The notes under the pieces are model-generated. The model searched no databases, was not told the DNA's origin, and worked only from the letters and a program-made list of their open reading frames with translations. Shown piece by piece: positions 25,467 to 32,996 of a stretch of 33,165 nucleotides of DNA. Numbering within the stretch: position 1 is the first letter of the stretch; each line of letters opens with the position of its first letter. This DNA is from Flavobacteriia bacterium. Lineage in GTDB: Bacteria; Bacteroidota; Bacteroidia; Flavobacteriales; Flavobacteriaceae. A program made the translations under genes and the position numbers. The stretch is from NCBI GenBank assembly GCA_002747695.1, contig PDQD01000001.1, forward strand, positions 1 to 33,165, written 5' to 3'.

Positions 25467-26288
25467 ATGAAAACAAGAATATTTATAGCATCAATTACCT
25501 TATTTGTTTTGTCATCTTGTGCTTCACCCAAGCAACTAAATTCTGAAGTCGAAGAAGTCATACGTCTAAATCTGGGTATTACAAAAGTATATTTGCTGCC
25601 TTGCACTGATGGTTATCTGCTGATAGACACCGGCTATGATAAAGATTATAAAAAATTCCTCAAAGCCTTAAAAAAAAGGCATATTGATATAAAAAACATC
25701 AAATATCTTCTACTGACCCACTACCACGATGACCATGTGGGATTTGCTCAACAATTAAAAGACACTTACCACATTCCTCTTGTAGTACAAAGAAGATCGA
25801 TTGAATTTTTAAAAAAAGGAGATAGTGGAAACACCGAAAGTGATTATCCTCTTAACAAAAGGGTAAAATTTGTTATGGCAATTTTTATGCTAGCGCATAA
25901 AAATTTTGAGTTCCCGGCTGTCACTGTCACAGATGAGGATATTATCATAGATGAAGATGATGATCAGTTTTTGAGGTCTATCGGTATCAATGGCAAAATT
26001 CTCTACACACCGGGACATTCCAGTGATCATATGGTTGTAGTTTTGGACAATGGAAGTGTTTTTTGCGGTGATGCCGCCATGAATTTTCTACGATTTACCG
26101 GTATAAAACATCGTCCAATATTTGTCAATGACAGGCAAGCGGTCTATCGTAGCTGGGAAAAAATTTTAGCCAACGGCGCCCAATATATCTATCCCGCCCA
26201 TGGGAATCCTTTTCCGGCAAAAAACCTTGCCGATAACTTGAAACAATTCATTGAGAAAGGTGAATATTTAAAAAATAACCCTGAATGA
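25467..26288 (+). CDS. Metallo-beta-lactamase-fold hydrolase lipoprotein
   Basis: The 273-residue protein carries a lipoprotein signal (TLFVLSSC, lipobox Cys18) and the MBL metal motif THYHDDHVG (His85, His87, Asp89, His90). The third His occurs in PGHSSDHM and the bridging Asp in VFCGDAAM, with the last His in YPAHGNP. All ligands of a two-metal site are present. MBL-fold enzymes include glyoxalase II, lactonases and beta-lactamases. The substrate is not clear, and membership of a true beta-lactamase class is unlikely because the usual lactamase context is absent. Membrane anchoring places it in the periplasm or outer membrane. Confidence 0.88.
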   Translation: MKTRIFIASITLFVLSSCASPKQLNSEVEEVIRLNLGITKVYLLPCTDGYLLIDTGYDKDYKKFLKALKKRHIDIKNIKYLLLTHYHDDHVGFAQQLKDTYHIPLVVQRRSIEFLKKGDSGNTESDYPLNKRVKFVMAIFMLAHKNFEFPAVTVTDEDIIIDEDDDQFLRSIGINGKILYTPGHSSDHMVVVLDNGSVFCGDAAMNFLRFTGIKHRPIFVNDRQAVYRSWEKILANGAQYIYPAHGNPFPAKNLADNLKQFIEKGEYLKNNPE

Positions 26289-26338
26289 TTTAACATCAGC
26301 CATCGACATTAATGGTGCATACATTATCATATAAACAT

Positions 26339-26346
26339 TATTTTTG
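26339..26346 (+). promoter_or_regulatory. -7 box TATTTTTG before the P-loop kinase gene
   Basis: A full TAnnTTTG match lies 37 bases before the ATG at 26384. No TTG is seen at the -33 distance. Confidence 0.4.
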
Positions 26347-26383
26347 ATGCTGTGAGCAAACAGCTTTTATTAAAAGAAACACC

Positions 26384-26944
26384 ATGAACAACAAAACACC
26401 AATCCTTTTTATACTATCCGGCTTACCGGCTTCGGGAAAATCCACGCTTGCTAAACTTCTGGCCAAAGAATACCGGGCATGCTATATCAGGATAGACAGT
26501 ATAGAGCAAGGTTTAAGAGATTTATGCCAAATGGACATACAAGGTGAAGGTTATCGTTTATCATACCGTATGGCCGGTGATAATCTGAAACTCGGGTTGA
26601 ATGTGGTAGCTGATTCTTGCAATCCCATCAAACTTACACGTGATGAATGGGAAACCGTAGCCACCTCCAATAAAGCAGATTTTGTGAATATAGAAGTGAT
26701 ATGTTCAGCTATTGACGAACTTAAAACGCGCTTGAAAACAAGGCAAACCGATATTCCGAATTTAGCATTGCCCACTTGGAATGACGTCCAAAAAAGACCC
26801 TATGATTCCTGGACAAAAGCAAGAATTATCATTGACACAGCCAAGAAACCCGTCAATGAAACGTTCCGGGAACTGACCGAAAAGATTAATCACTATTTAA
26901 ACCTGACTAAGCATGGGAGCAACAATAAGCCTGAGACCACTTAA
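26384..26944 (+). CDS. P-loop kinase/ATPase (AAA_33, APS-kinase-like) of unknown substrate
   Basis: The 186-residue cytosolic protein opens with a beta strand and Walker A, ILFILSGLPASGKSTLAKLL (GLPASGKST 13-21), then RIDSIEQGLRD and later VVADSCNPIKLTRDEWE, a Walker-B-like strand as in small-molecule kinases. The layout fits the AAA_33 zeta-toxin/APS-kinase-like clan, often acting on nucleosides, sugars or antibiotics. Target unknown. Its 3' end overlaps (from 26913) the ATG of a decayed acetyltransferase in another frame, suggesting the two were once consecutive coupled genes. Confidence 0.8.
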   Translation: MNNKTPILFILSGLPASGKSTLAKLLAKEYRACYIRIDSIEQGLRDLCQMDIQGEGYRLSYRMAGDNLKLGLNVVADSCNPIKLTRDEWETVATSNKADFVNIEVICSAIDELKTRLKTRQTDIPNLALPTWNDVQKRPYDSWTKARIIIDTAKKPVNETFRELTEKINHYLNLTKHGSNNKPETT

Positions 26945-27067
26945 ATCATCGGATAAATCTGAGTTGGCAAAGCTGGCTAACAATAAGAAGGTGTTTTCAA
27001 ACAAGCTGTAATCAAAAATAATAAAATCTGTGATGAACACCGGTTTTATAAACTAAAGGAAGATTAA
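26913..27067 (+). pseudogene. GNAT N-acetyltransferase remnant with its middle deleted
   Basis: From ATG 26913 the first frame reads MGATISLRPLKSSDKSELAK, then LANNKKVFSNKL and a stop. This is the typical start of RimJ/RimL-type GNAT proteins (ISLRPL...LANNKK). After a shift of frame, bases 27005-27067 encode AVIKNNKICDEHRFYKLKED and a stop, which resembles the end of the same family (AVIKNGKIYDE...). A normal protein is about 170-180 residues, so roughly 110-120 residues are missing between the two ends. The two parts are out of frame with each other. It overlaps the end of the kinase gene by 32 bases. Confidence 0.75.
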
Positions 27068-27131
27068 GCGGCATAATCCCATAAAAAAAACATAGCGGCA
27101 ATCATATTGTCAATTATTAAAACGCTAACAC

Positions 27132-27641
27132 ATGCACAATTTACTCCAATACTTACAAGGCGGTGACTTAAGATCCATTGCAGGTGCCAATACAGTGGTG
27201 ACGCTTATCAAAAGCCAACAACATTTTGACGGGTTAATGTCCTTTCTGTTTTCAAAAGACCGGTTGGTTGTCATGAGAGCCGCCGATGCCATTGAAAAAA
27301 TAACGCTTCAAAAGCCTGAGTATTTAACCGCACACAGCCATACAATTGTCAACCTGATGGATACCGCTGTTGACAAAGAATTAAAATGGCATTTGGCCTT
27401 GATGGCACCAAGGCTCCATTTAAGTTCTGAAGCATTGGAAATTGTTTGGAATCAACTGACAGATTGGGCTAAAGACCAAAAAGAAAGTAAAATCGTCAGG
27501 GTCAACGCCATTCAGGCATTATTTGAACTGTCACGTACCAACAACAACCTGAAAAGCGCGTTAGATTTGACCATACAAGACCTCAAAACTGACAAAAGTA
27601 AATCAATACAAGCCAGATTGAGAAAACTAACCGGAACATAA
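27132..27641 (+). CDS. HEAT-repeat-like hypothetical protein
   Basis: The 169-residue all-helical protein shows helix pairs with HEAT-like spacing: SKDRLVVMRAADAIEKIT (about 42-59), VDKELKWHLALMAPRL (about 80-95) and SKIVRVNAIQALFELSRT (about 119-136). No signal peptide or membrane span. Such proteins usually mediate protein contacts, and some related HEAT-like proteins are DNA glycosylases (AlkD), but no catalytic motif was recognised. No functional partner is evident. Confidence 0.65.
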   Translation: MHNLLQYLQGGDLRSIAGANTVVTLIKSQQHFDGLMSFLFSKDRLVVMRAADAIEKITLQKPEYLTAHSHTIVNLMDTAVDKELKWHLALMAPRLHLSSEALEIVWNQLTDWAKDQKESKIVRVNAIQALFELSRTNNNLKSALDLTIQDLKTDKSKSIQARLRKLTGT

Positions 27642-27761
27642 GAAATCATACGACAAATACGTTTATAATAATGTCATCAGGCTTATCAATTTTGTAAATA
27701 ATTACGTATAAAGGTCAAGCCTTTCAAAGACAAGCATATACTAACCCAAAACATCAGACTT

Positions 27762-28733
27762 ATGACTAACAACACTAAAAAACTCTTGGGCATTGTCCTG
27801 TTAATTGTAGTCATTGCAGGCTTAGTCTTTTTGTTCAATACAAAAGACAAACAGCCTGAAAGTAACTTAAAGGAAGTCATCACAAAGGAAACTTCGGAAC
27901 AGCCCTATCTGACTGAAATCACTTACACTAATATATCGGGCAAAGCCATCAATACAGAACTCAAAAAAACCTTTAAACAAGCAGGTATCTCTACTAAAAC
28001 AATTGATGATTTTTTAGCCGATGTATTATTTTACAACCAAATGATTGGGGTCAATTTAGGCGACACTTTTGTACCTGAAAAGGAAAAGTTTCGTACGGTT
28101 AAAAATTTAGTACCGGCGTACAATTTAGAATTCATTGAACAACTTTGGGAAAACTACGAACCCAATGACCCGGGGGAGAATTGTCGTATCACATCATTTC
28201 GTTTGTTAGACGATATGATTGACGTAGGCAACCCTACAACCGAGTACTCAGGTTTTATGTTTATGGATGAAGAATCTTTAGCGTTTCCTAAAAGAAAAAT
28301 TAACCGTGAACATCTGTCGAAGTTCCAGACTGTTTTTGCCAGTATTCCTACAGCACCGGTCAAAGACCAAACAGTCCATCAGCAAAAGATCAAAGAGCAC
28401 TTTAAAAACAGTCAAATCACGTTTAAAAACGCTGATAAAATTTCATTAATCACTGTATGGATGCACGATGATTTAGACAATGTTTTATTTGTAGGTCATA
28501 CGGGAGTTTTGATAAAAAAATCAAATCATCAATGGTGGTTTTTAGAAAAAGTTTCTTTTCAGGAACCCTACCAACTCCTTGTATTTAAGAATAAAACGCA
28601 GTTAAACGATTATCTGATGGCCAAATACGATGTGTCATGGGGTCAACCCACGGCAAGACCAATGATTTTTGAGAATGACAATATTATTGAGGGGTTCAGG
28701 TTAAATCCTGAAACGACTAAAAAACAATTATAA
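27762..28733 (+). CDS. DUF4300 family protein with N-terminal membrane anchor
   Basis: The 323-residue protein has an N-terminal span (LLGIVLLIVVIAGLVFLF) and then a soluble domain. Its signatures ENCRITSFRLLDDMIDVGNP (139-158), WMHDDLDNVLFVGHTGVLI (about 233-251), FLEKVSFQEPYQ and LMAKYDVSWGQPTARPMI resemble the DUF4300 family, which I recall as mostly Firmicutes (streptococcal) proteins. Function is unknown. Cys141, His246 and Glu262 stand in conserved motifs and could form a cysteine-hydrolase-like site, which is inference. It is monocistronic and flanked by unrecognised genes. Confidence 0.75.
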   Translation: MTNNTKKLLGIVLLIVVIAGLVFLFNTKDKQPESNLKEVITKETSEQPYLTEITYTNISGKAINTELKKTFKQAGISTKTIDDFLADVLFYNQMIGVNLGDTFVPEKEKFRTVKNLVPAYNLEFIEQLWENYEPNDPGENCRITSFRLLDDMIDVGNPTTEYSGFMFMDEESLAFPKRKINREHLSKFQTVFASIPTAPVKDQTVHQQKIKEHFKNSQITFKNADKISLITVWMHDDLDNVLFVGHTGVLIKKSNHQWWFLEKVSFQEPYQLLVFKNKTQLNDYLMAKYDVSWGQPTARPMIFENDNIIEGFRLNPETTKKQL

Positions 28734-28809
28734 GATTATCGCTACTTTAGCCCATAACTAAAGAGTAACAGAGATTATTAATGACAACAAAAAATTTGAG
28801 GACATAATT

Positions 28810-29283
28810 ATGGCAAAATACGATGATGCTTCCTGGCATTATGGAGGGGAATACCCAAAAAATTTACCTCCTAAAAATGGAGCAACCCATATTGGAATGT
28901 TCCTGAAGTGGTGTATTGAGAACAACCTCCATTCTGAGGAATTAGAGGAAGATGCCAGAGAAGAAATAGAACAATTAAAAGAGGGAAAAATAACAGGAGC
29001 AGAGTTTCTCATCAACGTTTGTGATGAAAAACTAACAGATTATGACTTGAATGATTTGGGAAATGAGTTTGCACAAGATTATTATGAAGATGACACCGAT
29101 TTTGATTTAAAATATAATTCATATGCAAATGATTATTCTGAGTTATTTGATAAACAAGCTAAAGACAACGATTTTGAGTATGAAAGTTTTTATCATATTG
29201 AAGACAATGAAAAGAATTACAACCTCTTGACATCAGTTGTAAGTAACCGATTTGAAACGTGGAACCAATACAAAGACAAATAA
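28810..29283 (+). CDS. Acidic hypothetical protein (possible DUF7832-like)
   Basis: The 157-residue protein begins MAKYDDASWHYGGEYPKNLP and contains GATHIGMFLKWCIENNL and FLINVCDEKLTDYDLNDLGN. This resembles a family I recall as DUF7832, of unknown function. It is strongly acidic (many Asp and Glu in the second half) and has no signal or membrane span. Small acidic cytosolic proteins of this kind include immunity proteins, but no toxin gene is visible. It is followed after 12 bases by the 263-residue gene, so the two are probably one transcript. Confidence 0.65.
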   Translation: MAKYDDASWHYGGEYPKNLPPKNGATHIGMFLKWCIENNLHSEELEEDAREEIEQLKEGKITGAEFLINVCDEKLTDYDLNDLGNEFAQDYYEDDTDFDLKYNSYANDYSELFDKQAKDNDFEYESFYHIEDNEKNYNLLTSVVSNRFETWNQYKDK

Positions 29284-29295
29284 AACAGTAAAATC

Positions 29296-30087
29296 ATGGG
29301 ATTCGATATCAGTTACCATCCAATCAAGGAAGAGGAAATACAAGAATGGTATTTTGAAGCATTAGAAAAAGAAAATACCGTTGAGGAACAAGCGAAAAAA
29401 AACAATATAGAAGATTTTTATAAAGAAAAATATAAAGACACCATTTCAACAGCAAAAACGACCAAACCTGATGAGTATTTTGACAAGTCACACGGCTATT
29501 ATATTGCTGTTGTTCAAGGTTTTTTCAGAAAGCATTTTTATTTACGCGGTACCGCCTTTTCTTTTTTGGTAAATCAAGAACCCATTTTTGAACAATACAT
29601 AAAACAATGGCAAGATTTCCTGCCGTTTGAAGTAGAAAACCCCATACAAAACCGAGTTTTTGAAAATTATTGTTCGGGCGTTTTTATTCCTGCCGACCAA
29701 GTAAAGCAATTGCTCAATGATTATAAAACAGATGAAAAAATTCGTTCGTTATTGGATAACTTTTATTCGGACGGGCATATTTCTGTATTTCTTAAAGCAT
29801 TGGAATTTGCCAAAGAAAACAATACGGGGTTGTTGGAAGCGAGTGAAGTTATTGAACCAAACCCATTGGATCTGAATAATTCAATATCATATTCTAATTT
29901 ATTTAATTGTGACCCGGAAGGTGCATTGATATATCAAAAAATTGCTTTACAACAAATTGCAGACATAGAAAAAGCAAATAAATTAGAAAGTGGGACAATT
30001 AGCCAAAATGCAACTTATCAAAAAACAACTTATAACACACCTCAAAAAGAGAAAAAAAGTTTTTGGAAAAGGCTTTTTGGAAAATAA
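29296..30087 (+). CDS. Unrecognised 263-residue cytosolic protein
   Basis: It begins MGFDISYHPIKEEEIQEWYF and contains FDKSHGYYIAVVQGFFRKHF, FENYCSGVFIPADQVKQLL and LKALEFAKENNTGLLEASEV. The C terminus after about residue 235 is polar and ends KKSFWKRLFGK, a basic amphipathic tail that could touch membrane. No signal peptide or known domain was recognised. The spacing of 12 bases after the 157-residue gene suggests an operon. Function unknown. Confidence 0.65.
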   Translation: MGFDISYHPIKEEEIQEWYFEALEKENTVEEQAKKNNIEDFYKEKYKDTISTAKTTKPDEYFDKSHGYYIAVVQGFFRKHFYLRGTAFSFLVNQEPIFEQYIKQWQDFLPFEVENPIQNRVFENYCSGVFIPADQVKQLLNDYKTDEKIRSLLDNFYSDGHISVFLKALEFAKENNTGLLEASEVIEPNPLDLNNSISYSNLFNCDPEGALIYQKIALQQIADIEKANKLESGTISQNATYQKTTYNTPQKEKKSFWKRLFGK

Positions 30088-30221
30088 AATAATAAACAAC
30101 TGATAGCTAATGTTTTTAAAGTAAAAAAACCGGTCATGGTTATCGGAATGATTGAATTGTTTTTGCAGAAAAACAAAAGTCTATCGCACTTTAAAAACTC
30201 AATAAAATCAACATATTGACC

Positions 30222-30243
30222 AAAATGTCGTAAAAATGTCGTA
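30222..30243. repeat. Two exact tandem 11-bp copies (AAAATGTCGTA)
   Basis: AAAATGTCGTA occurs twice head-to-tail, one helical turn apart, about 35 bases upstream of a -7-like box and 64 bases before the XRE regulator gene. This is a plausible binding site for a regulator, perhaps the regulator itself. Confidence 0.45.
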
Positions 30244-30276
30244 AACAAACCGCTATCACAATGATGGATTCATAAG

Positions 30277-30284
30277 TAATTTTG
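30277..30284 (+). promoter_or_regulatory. -7 box TAATTTTG before the XRE regulator gene
   Basis: A full TAnnTTTG match lies 23 bases before the predicted start at 30307. No TTG stands at the expected -33 distance. Confidence 0.4.
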
Positions 30285-30306
30285 TCAGCACAATACACAA
30301 AAATGA

Positions 30307-30873
30307 ATGATGAACAAAATCGGGGAAAAAATCAGAGACATAAGAAAGAAAAAAGGTCTATCTCAAGAGGAGTTAGCGGAATCTGCACACGTGAATTTGA
30401 GAACAATTCAACGGATTGAAAAAAATGAAAGTGAACCTCGCGGAAAAACCTTAAATTCAATTTGTGAAGCTCTTGGCATCCATTCAGAAGACATTTTAGA
30501 CTATGGTAAAAAAACAGACAAAAACTATCTTATCATCTTTCATCTTTCAGTAATAGCTTTTTTAGCAATTCCTGTTGGAAACATCATTCTTCCGCTTATA
30601 TTATGGATGAACAAAAAAGACCAGATAATTGGGCTAAAAGAAGTAGGCGTAAATCTTTTAAATTTTCAAATCATTTGGTCTATAATAACATTTCTATCTA
30701 TTACTACATTCGCTTTTTTAAAAATCATACATTATGGATCTTATCCAATTCTGTTTTACATATTTATCGGACTTTATGCTTTGAATATAATTTTGCCAAT
30801 ACTTTTTGCTATTAGAACCTATCAAGGAAAAACAGACAGTTTATATCCTAACATCATAAAACTGATAAAATAG
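30307..30873 (+). CDS. XRE-family HTH regulator fused to a membrane domain (DUF4870-like)
   Basis: The 188-residue protein has an N-terminal XRE helix-turn-helix (about 4-60): IGEKIRDIRKKKGLSQEELAE, HVNLRTIQRIEKNESEPRGK, LNSICEALGIHSEDIL. After a short linker come three hydrophobic spans (about 74-97, 110-130 and 143-167) in a DUF4870-like arrangement with a PVGNIILPLILWMNKKD loop. This HTH-membrane fusion recurs in Bacteroidota and is thought to be a membrane-tethered regulator, with no known signal. The tandem repeats upstream could be its site. It stands alone. Confidence 0.8.
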   Translation: MMNKIGEKIRDIRKKKGLSQEELAESAHVNLRTIQRIEKNESEPRGKTLNSICEALGIHSEDILDYGKKTDKNYLIIFHLSVIAFLAIPVGNIILPLILWMNKKDQIIGLKEVGVNLLNFQIIWSIITFLSITTFAFLKIIHYGSYPILFYIFIGLYALNIILPILFAIRTYQGKTDSLYPNIIKLIK

Positions 30874-30945
30874 CTGGCGGTGATACTGTATTAAATTCTG
30901 CCCAATTGCCGTCTGTTTTAGTTGAATTCACGATAAAAATTCACA

Positions 30946-31550
30946 CTATAATGTACTATTTGTGAAAACAGAGACAAAAACAAACAGAATTAATAGTAAT
31001 AAACTGATTATCAAAATATAAAACAACACATTAATACAGACAGGAACAATTTTTAACCTTTGTTTTTTACACAACTCAGTTTTCTTAACAAGCGTAAACA
31101 AAAACATATTTTCACGCTTTGCTTCTTCTATACTTTTTGAATCAGGTTTTAAAGACAGAAGCCTTTTTTTATATATTAAGAAAACAGAATCGTTTACAAT
31201 ATATAAGTCAAAGATTTTTTAAAAATAAATTTTATCAAACATAAATTATAGATATCCTTTATATTTAATTCAGAGTTTGGCAATCTGATATTGACTATGG
31301 TTTCTTTACTTGTTTTAATGAGAATTGGTTTACTTCTTTTTTTATGAAAAAGAAATTCAACAAAAAGAAAAAAAACTCCTACTAAGACTATAAGTTGTGT
31401 TTGCATTGCACTATTATTTCCAGTGAGGGGAATAATAATGTATTTTGTAATGAATAAAAGAAGGACAAGCATTACAAAAAATGATAGAACAACCTCCCAC
31501 AGTGGAATTGCATTATATTCTACAATTGCTTTATCTTTTTTGGGTTTCAT
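30946..31550 (-). pseudogene. Membrane protein gene with a -1 frameshift in an A6 tract
   Basis: The first frame (ATG 31550) gives 118 residues with two spans (about 17-38 and 50-66) and RSKPILIKTSKETIVNIRLP, then stops shortly after an A6 run (31220-31215). Adding one A restores a frame that continues IFDLYIVNDSVFLIYKKRLL, SLKPDSKSIEEAKREN and a C-terminal span (LFYILIISLLLLILFVFVSV) to a stop at 30946, for about 201 residues. The restored protein has two N-terminal spans, a soluble beta-rich domain of about 90 residues and a C-terminal span, which is coherent. The break may be mutation, sequencing error or slippage. Its start overlaps the upstream LysM remnant (ATGA). No family was identified. 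Confidence 0.7.
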
Positions 31551-31737
31551 AATTCTACCTTTTTGATTTCAAATTGAGTTAAACTTTCAAAATCATTCTT
31601 AATTTTCTCACGTATAGAAACTCTTAAAAAATCATGCATCAGGATTATTATTTTATGTCAATTATAGAAACATTATGCTTCCTAGCAATTTTTGATAATT
31701 TTTCTTCCTCTTCAACCTTGTATATTTTATACTCCAT
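31547..31737 (-). pseudogene. Small LysM-domain gene remnant with a frameshift
   Basis: From ATG 31737 the frame reads MEYKIYKVEEEEKLSKIARK, then HNVSIIDIK and two stops. It matches the first half of a LysM peptidoglycan-binding module (YKVxxxxxLSKIAxxxNVSxxDIK). One added A in an A4 run restores a frame with MHDFLRVSIREKIKNDFESL, resembling the LysM second half (FLRVGQKI), to a TGA at 31547, giving about 63 residues. This TGA overlaps the ATG of the downstream membrane protein. As it lacks a signal peptide, the LysM may have a cytosolic or non-classical role. Two neighbouring frameshifts of the same polarity raise the possibility of assembly error. Confidence 0.6.
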
Positions 31738-32069
31738 TATATTTTGATTAATAGATCCCTTAAATAGTTACAAAATGTCACGAAAAACAGAGCATTTTAA
31801 ATAAGTAATTTCAACATTCCCTCATCTTATTATTGAAAATAACCCAATAATCATTTCCAGTATATGCGAATTTATATATTATTTTTAATTATCTGAACTC
31901 TTTTATTTGTATTTTAAACGTCATTCTAACAATCTAATTAATATAAATAGCTATTACCTTGATTTTAAGACTAAAATGATATATTTTTTTTGAAATGGCT
32001 AAATTTAATGTTGTTTAAAACAACAAGCGATTTCCCTTATGTTAAAGATATGGCTAAAACAACAGAATT
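31738..32069. other. Intergenic region with a palindrome, no gene seen
   Basis: About 332 bases without a recognisable frame lie upstream of the two divergent units. A 17-base palindrome, TGTTGTTT-A-AAACAACA, stands at 32009-32025, about 45 bases before the lipoprotein gene. Confidence 0.45.
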
Positions 32070-32996
32070 ATGATACAGAAACTATTATTTTCAATCCTAA
32101 TAATAAGTATAAGCTTTAGTGGTTGTAAAGCGCAAACAACCCATAAAACAAATACTACAATGGAAACATTCTCAAAGAAAATTAATAATCTAGAATTGAA
32201 AATGTTAGTAAATACAGATATCAAAGAAAGAAAAACCTCTTGGGACATCTATATATATAACAGTAAAAGAGATAGTGTATTACTTGACCATTTTGAACAT
32301 CCAAAGATATACGAGAAAGCACATGAAAACATCTCTGGAGATATCAGAAAGCACATCATAATTGGCGATGTAATTTTGGACAACGAGACTATATATCTAA
32401 CGCTTTATAAACACGGTAAAACTTACTTAAACACCTATGAATTTAAAGACTATAAAAAGTTTATAAAAAATGAATATTTCGGAGGTCAATTAGCAACTGG
32501 TTCGTATCTAAACTTTGGTCATCCTTTTTATGATACAGAAATTAAGATACTTTCCGACAATAAAATTTACATAAATTTTCATGGTGGCACAGAAGTCTTT
32601 TCTGGAAATGGAAGTGTTACACTTTTAATGTTTGATAAATATAAAAAGAAGTTAGCAAAAGTTATTTTCAAAAAAACTGGTACCAAAGTCATAAAAGACA
32701 ATGAAAAACTGTTCGAAACATTGGACTTAAATAACAAAGAAAAAATTCATTTAGAAATCAGGAAAGTTTTGATTGAAAGTAATTCAATGAACAAAAACGA
32801 TAATTTTAACTATATAGATTGCATGTATGACCATAACGTCAAAACAGATCTAGAGCAATTCAATAAAATTACGGGTGGTACAATTTATTTCTTTTATCAG
32901 ACAAACAAATACAATAGTATCCAAATAATTCGTTATGATAATTATGAAAACGAATGGTTAATAGGAGACTTTAAAGAAGAACTTATAAATCTATAA
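32070..32996 (+). CDS. Lipoprotein of unknown function
   Basis: The 308-residue protein has a lipoprotein signal peptide (FSILIISISFSGC, lipobox Cys19), followed by a polar linker. The mature part is beta-rich with many Lys, Asp and Tyr residues (for example IGDVILDNETIYLTLYKHGK and EIKILSDNKIYINFHGG). No family was recognised. The protein is probably an inner- or outer-membrane-anchored lipoprotein acylated through Lnt. It stands alone at the window end, with no functional context. Confidence 0.75.
   Translation: MIQKLLFSILIISISFSGCKAQTTHKTNTTMETFSKKINNLELKMLVNTDIKERKTSWDIYIYNSKRDSVLLDHFEHPKIYEKAHENISGDIRKHIIIGDVILDNETIYLTLYKHGKTYLNTYEFKDYKKFIKNEYFGGQLATGSYLNFGHPFYDTEIKILSDNKIYINFHGGTEVFSGNGSVTLLMFDKYKKKLAKVIFKKTGTKVIKDNEKLFETLDLNNKEKIHLEIRKVLIESNSMNKNDNFNYIDCMYDHNVKTDLEQFNKITGGTIYFFYQTNKYNSIQIIRYDNYENEWLIGDFKEELINL

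Noticed and set aside
25467..26288. Beta-lactamase resistance gene
   Set aside because: The metal motifs are shared by the whole MBL superfamily, and this lipoprotein shows no lactamase-specific features that I can recognise.
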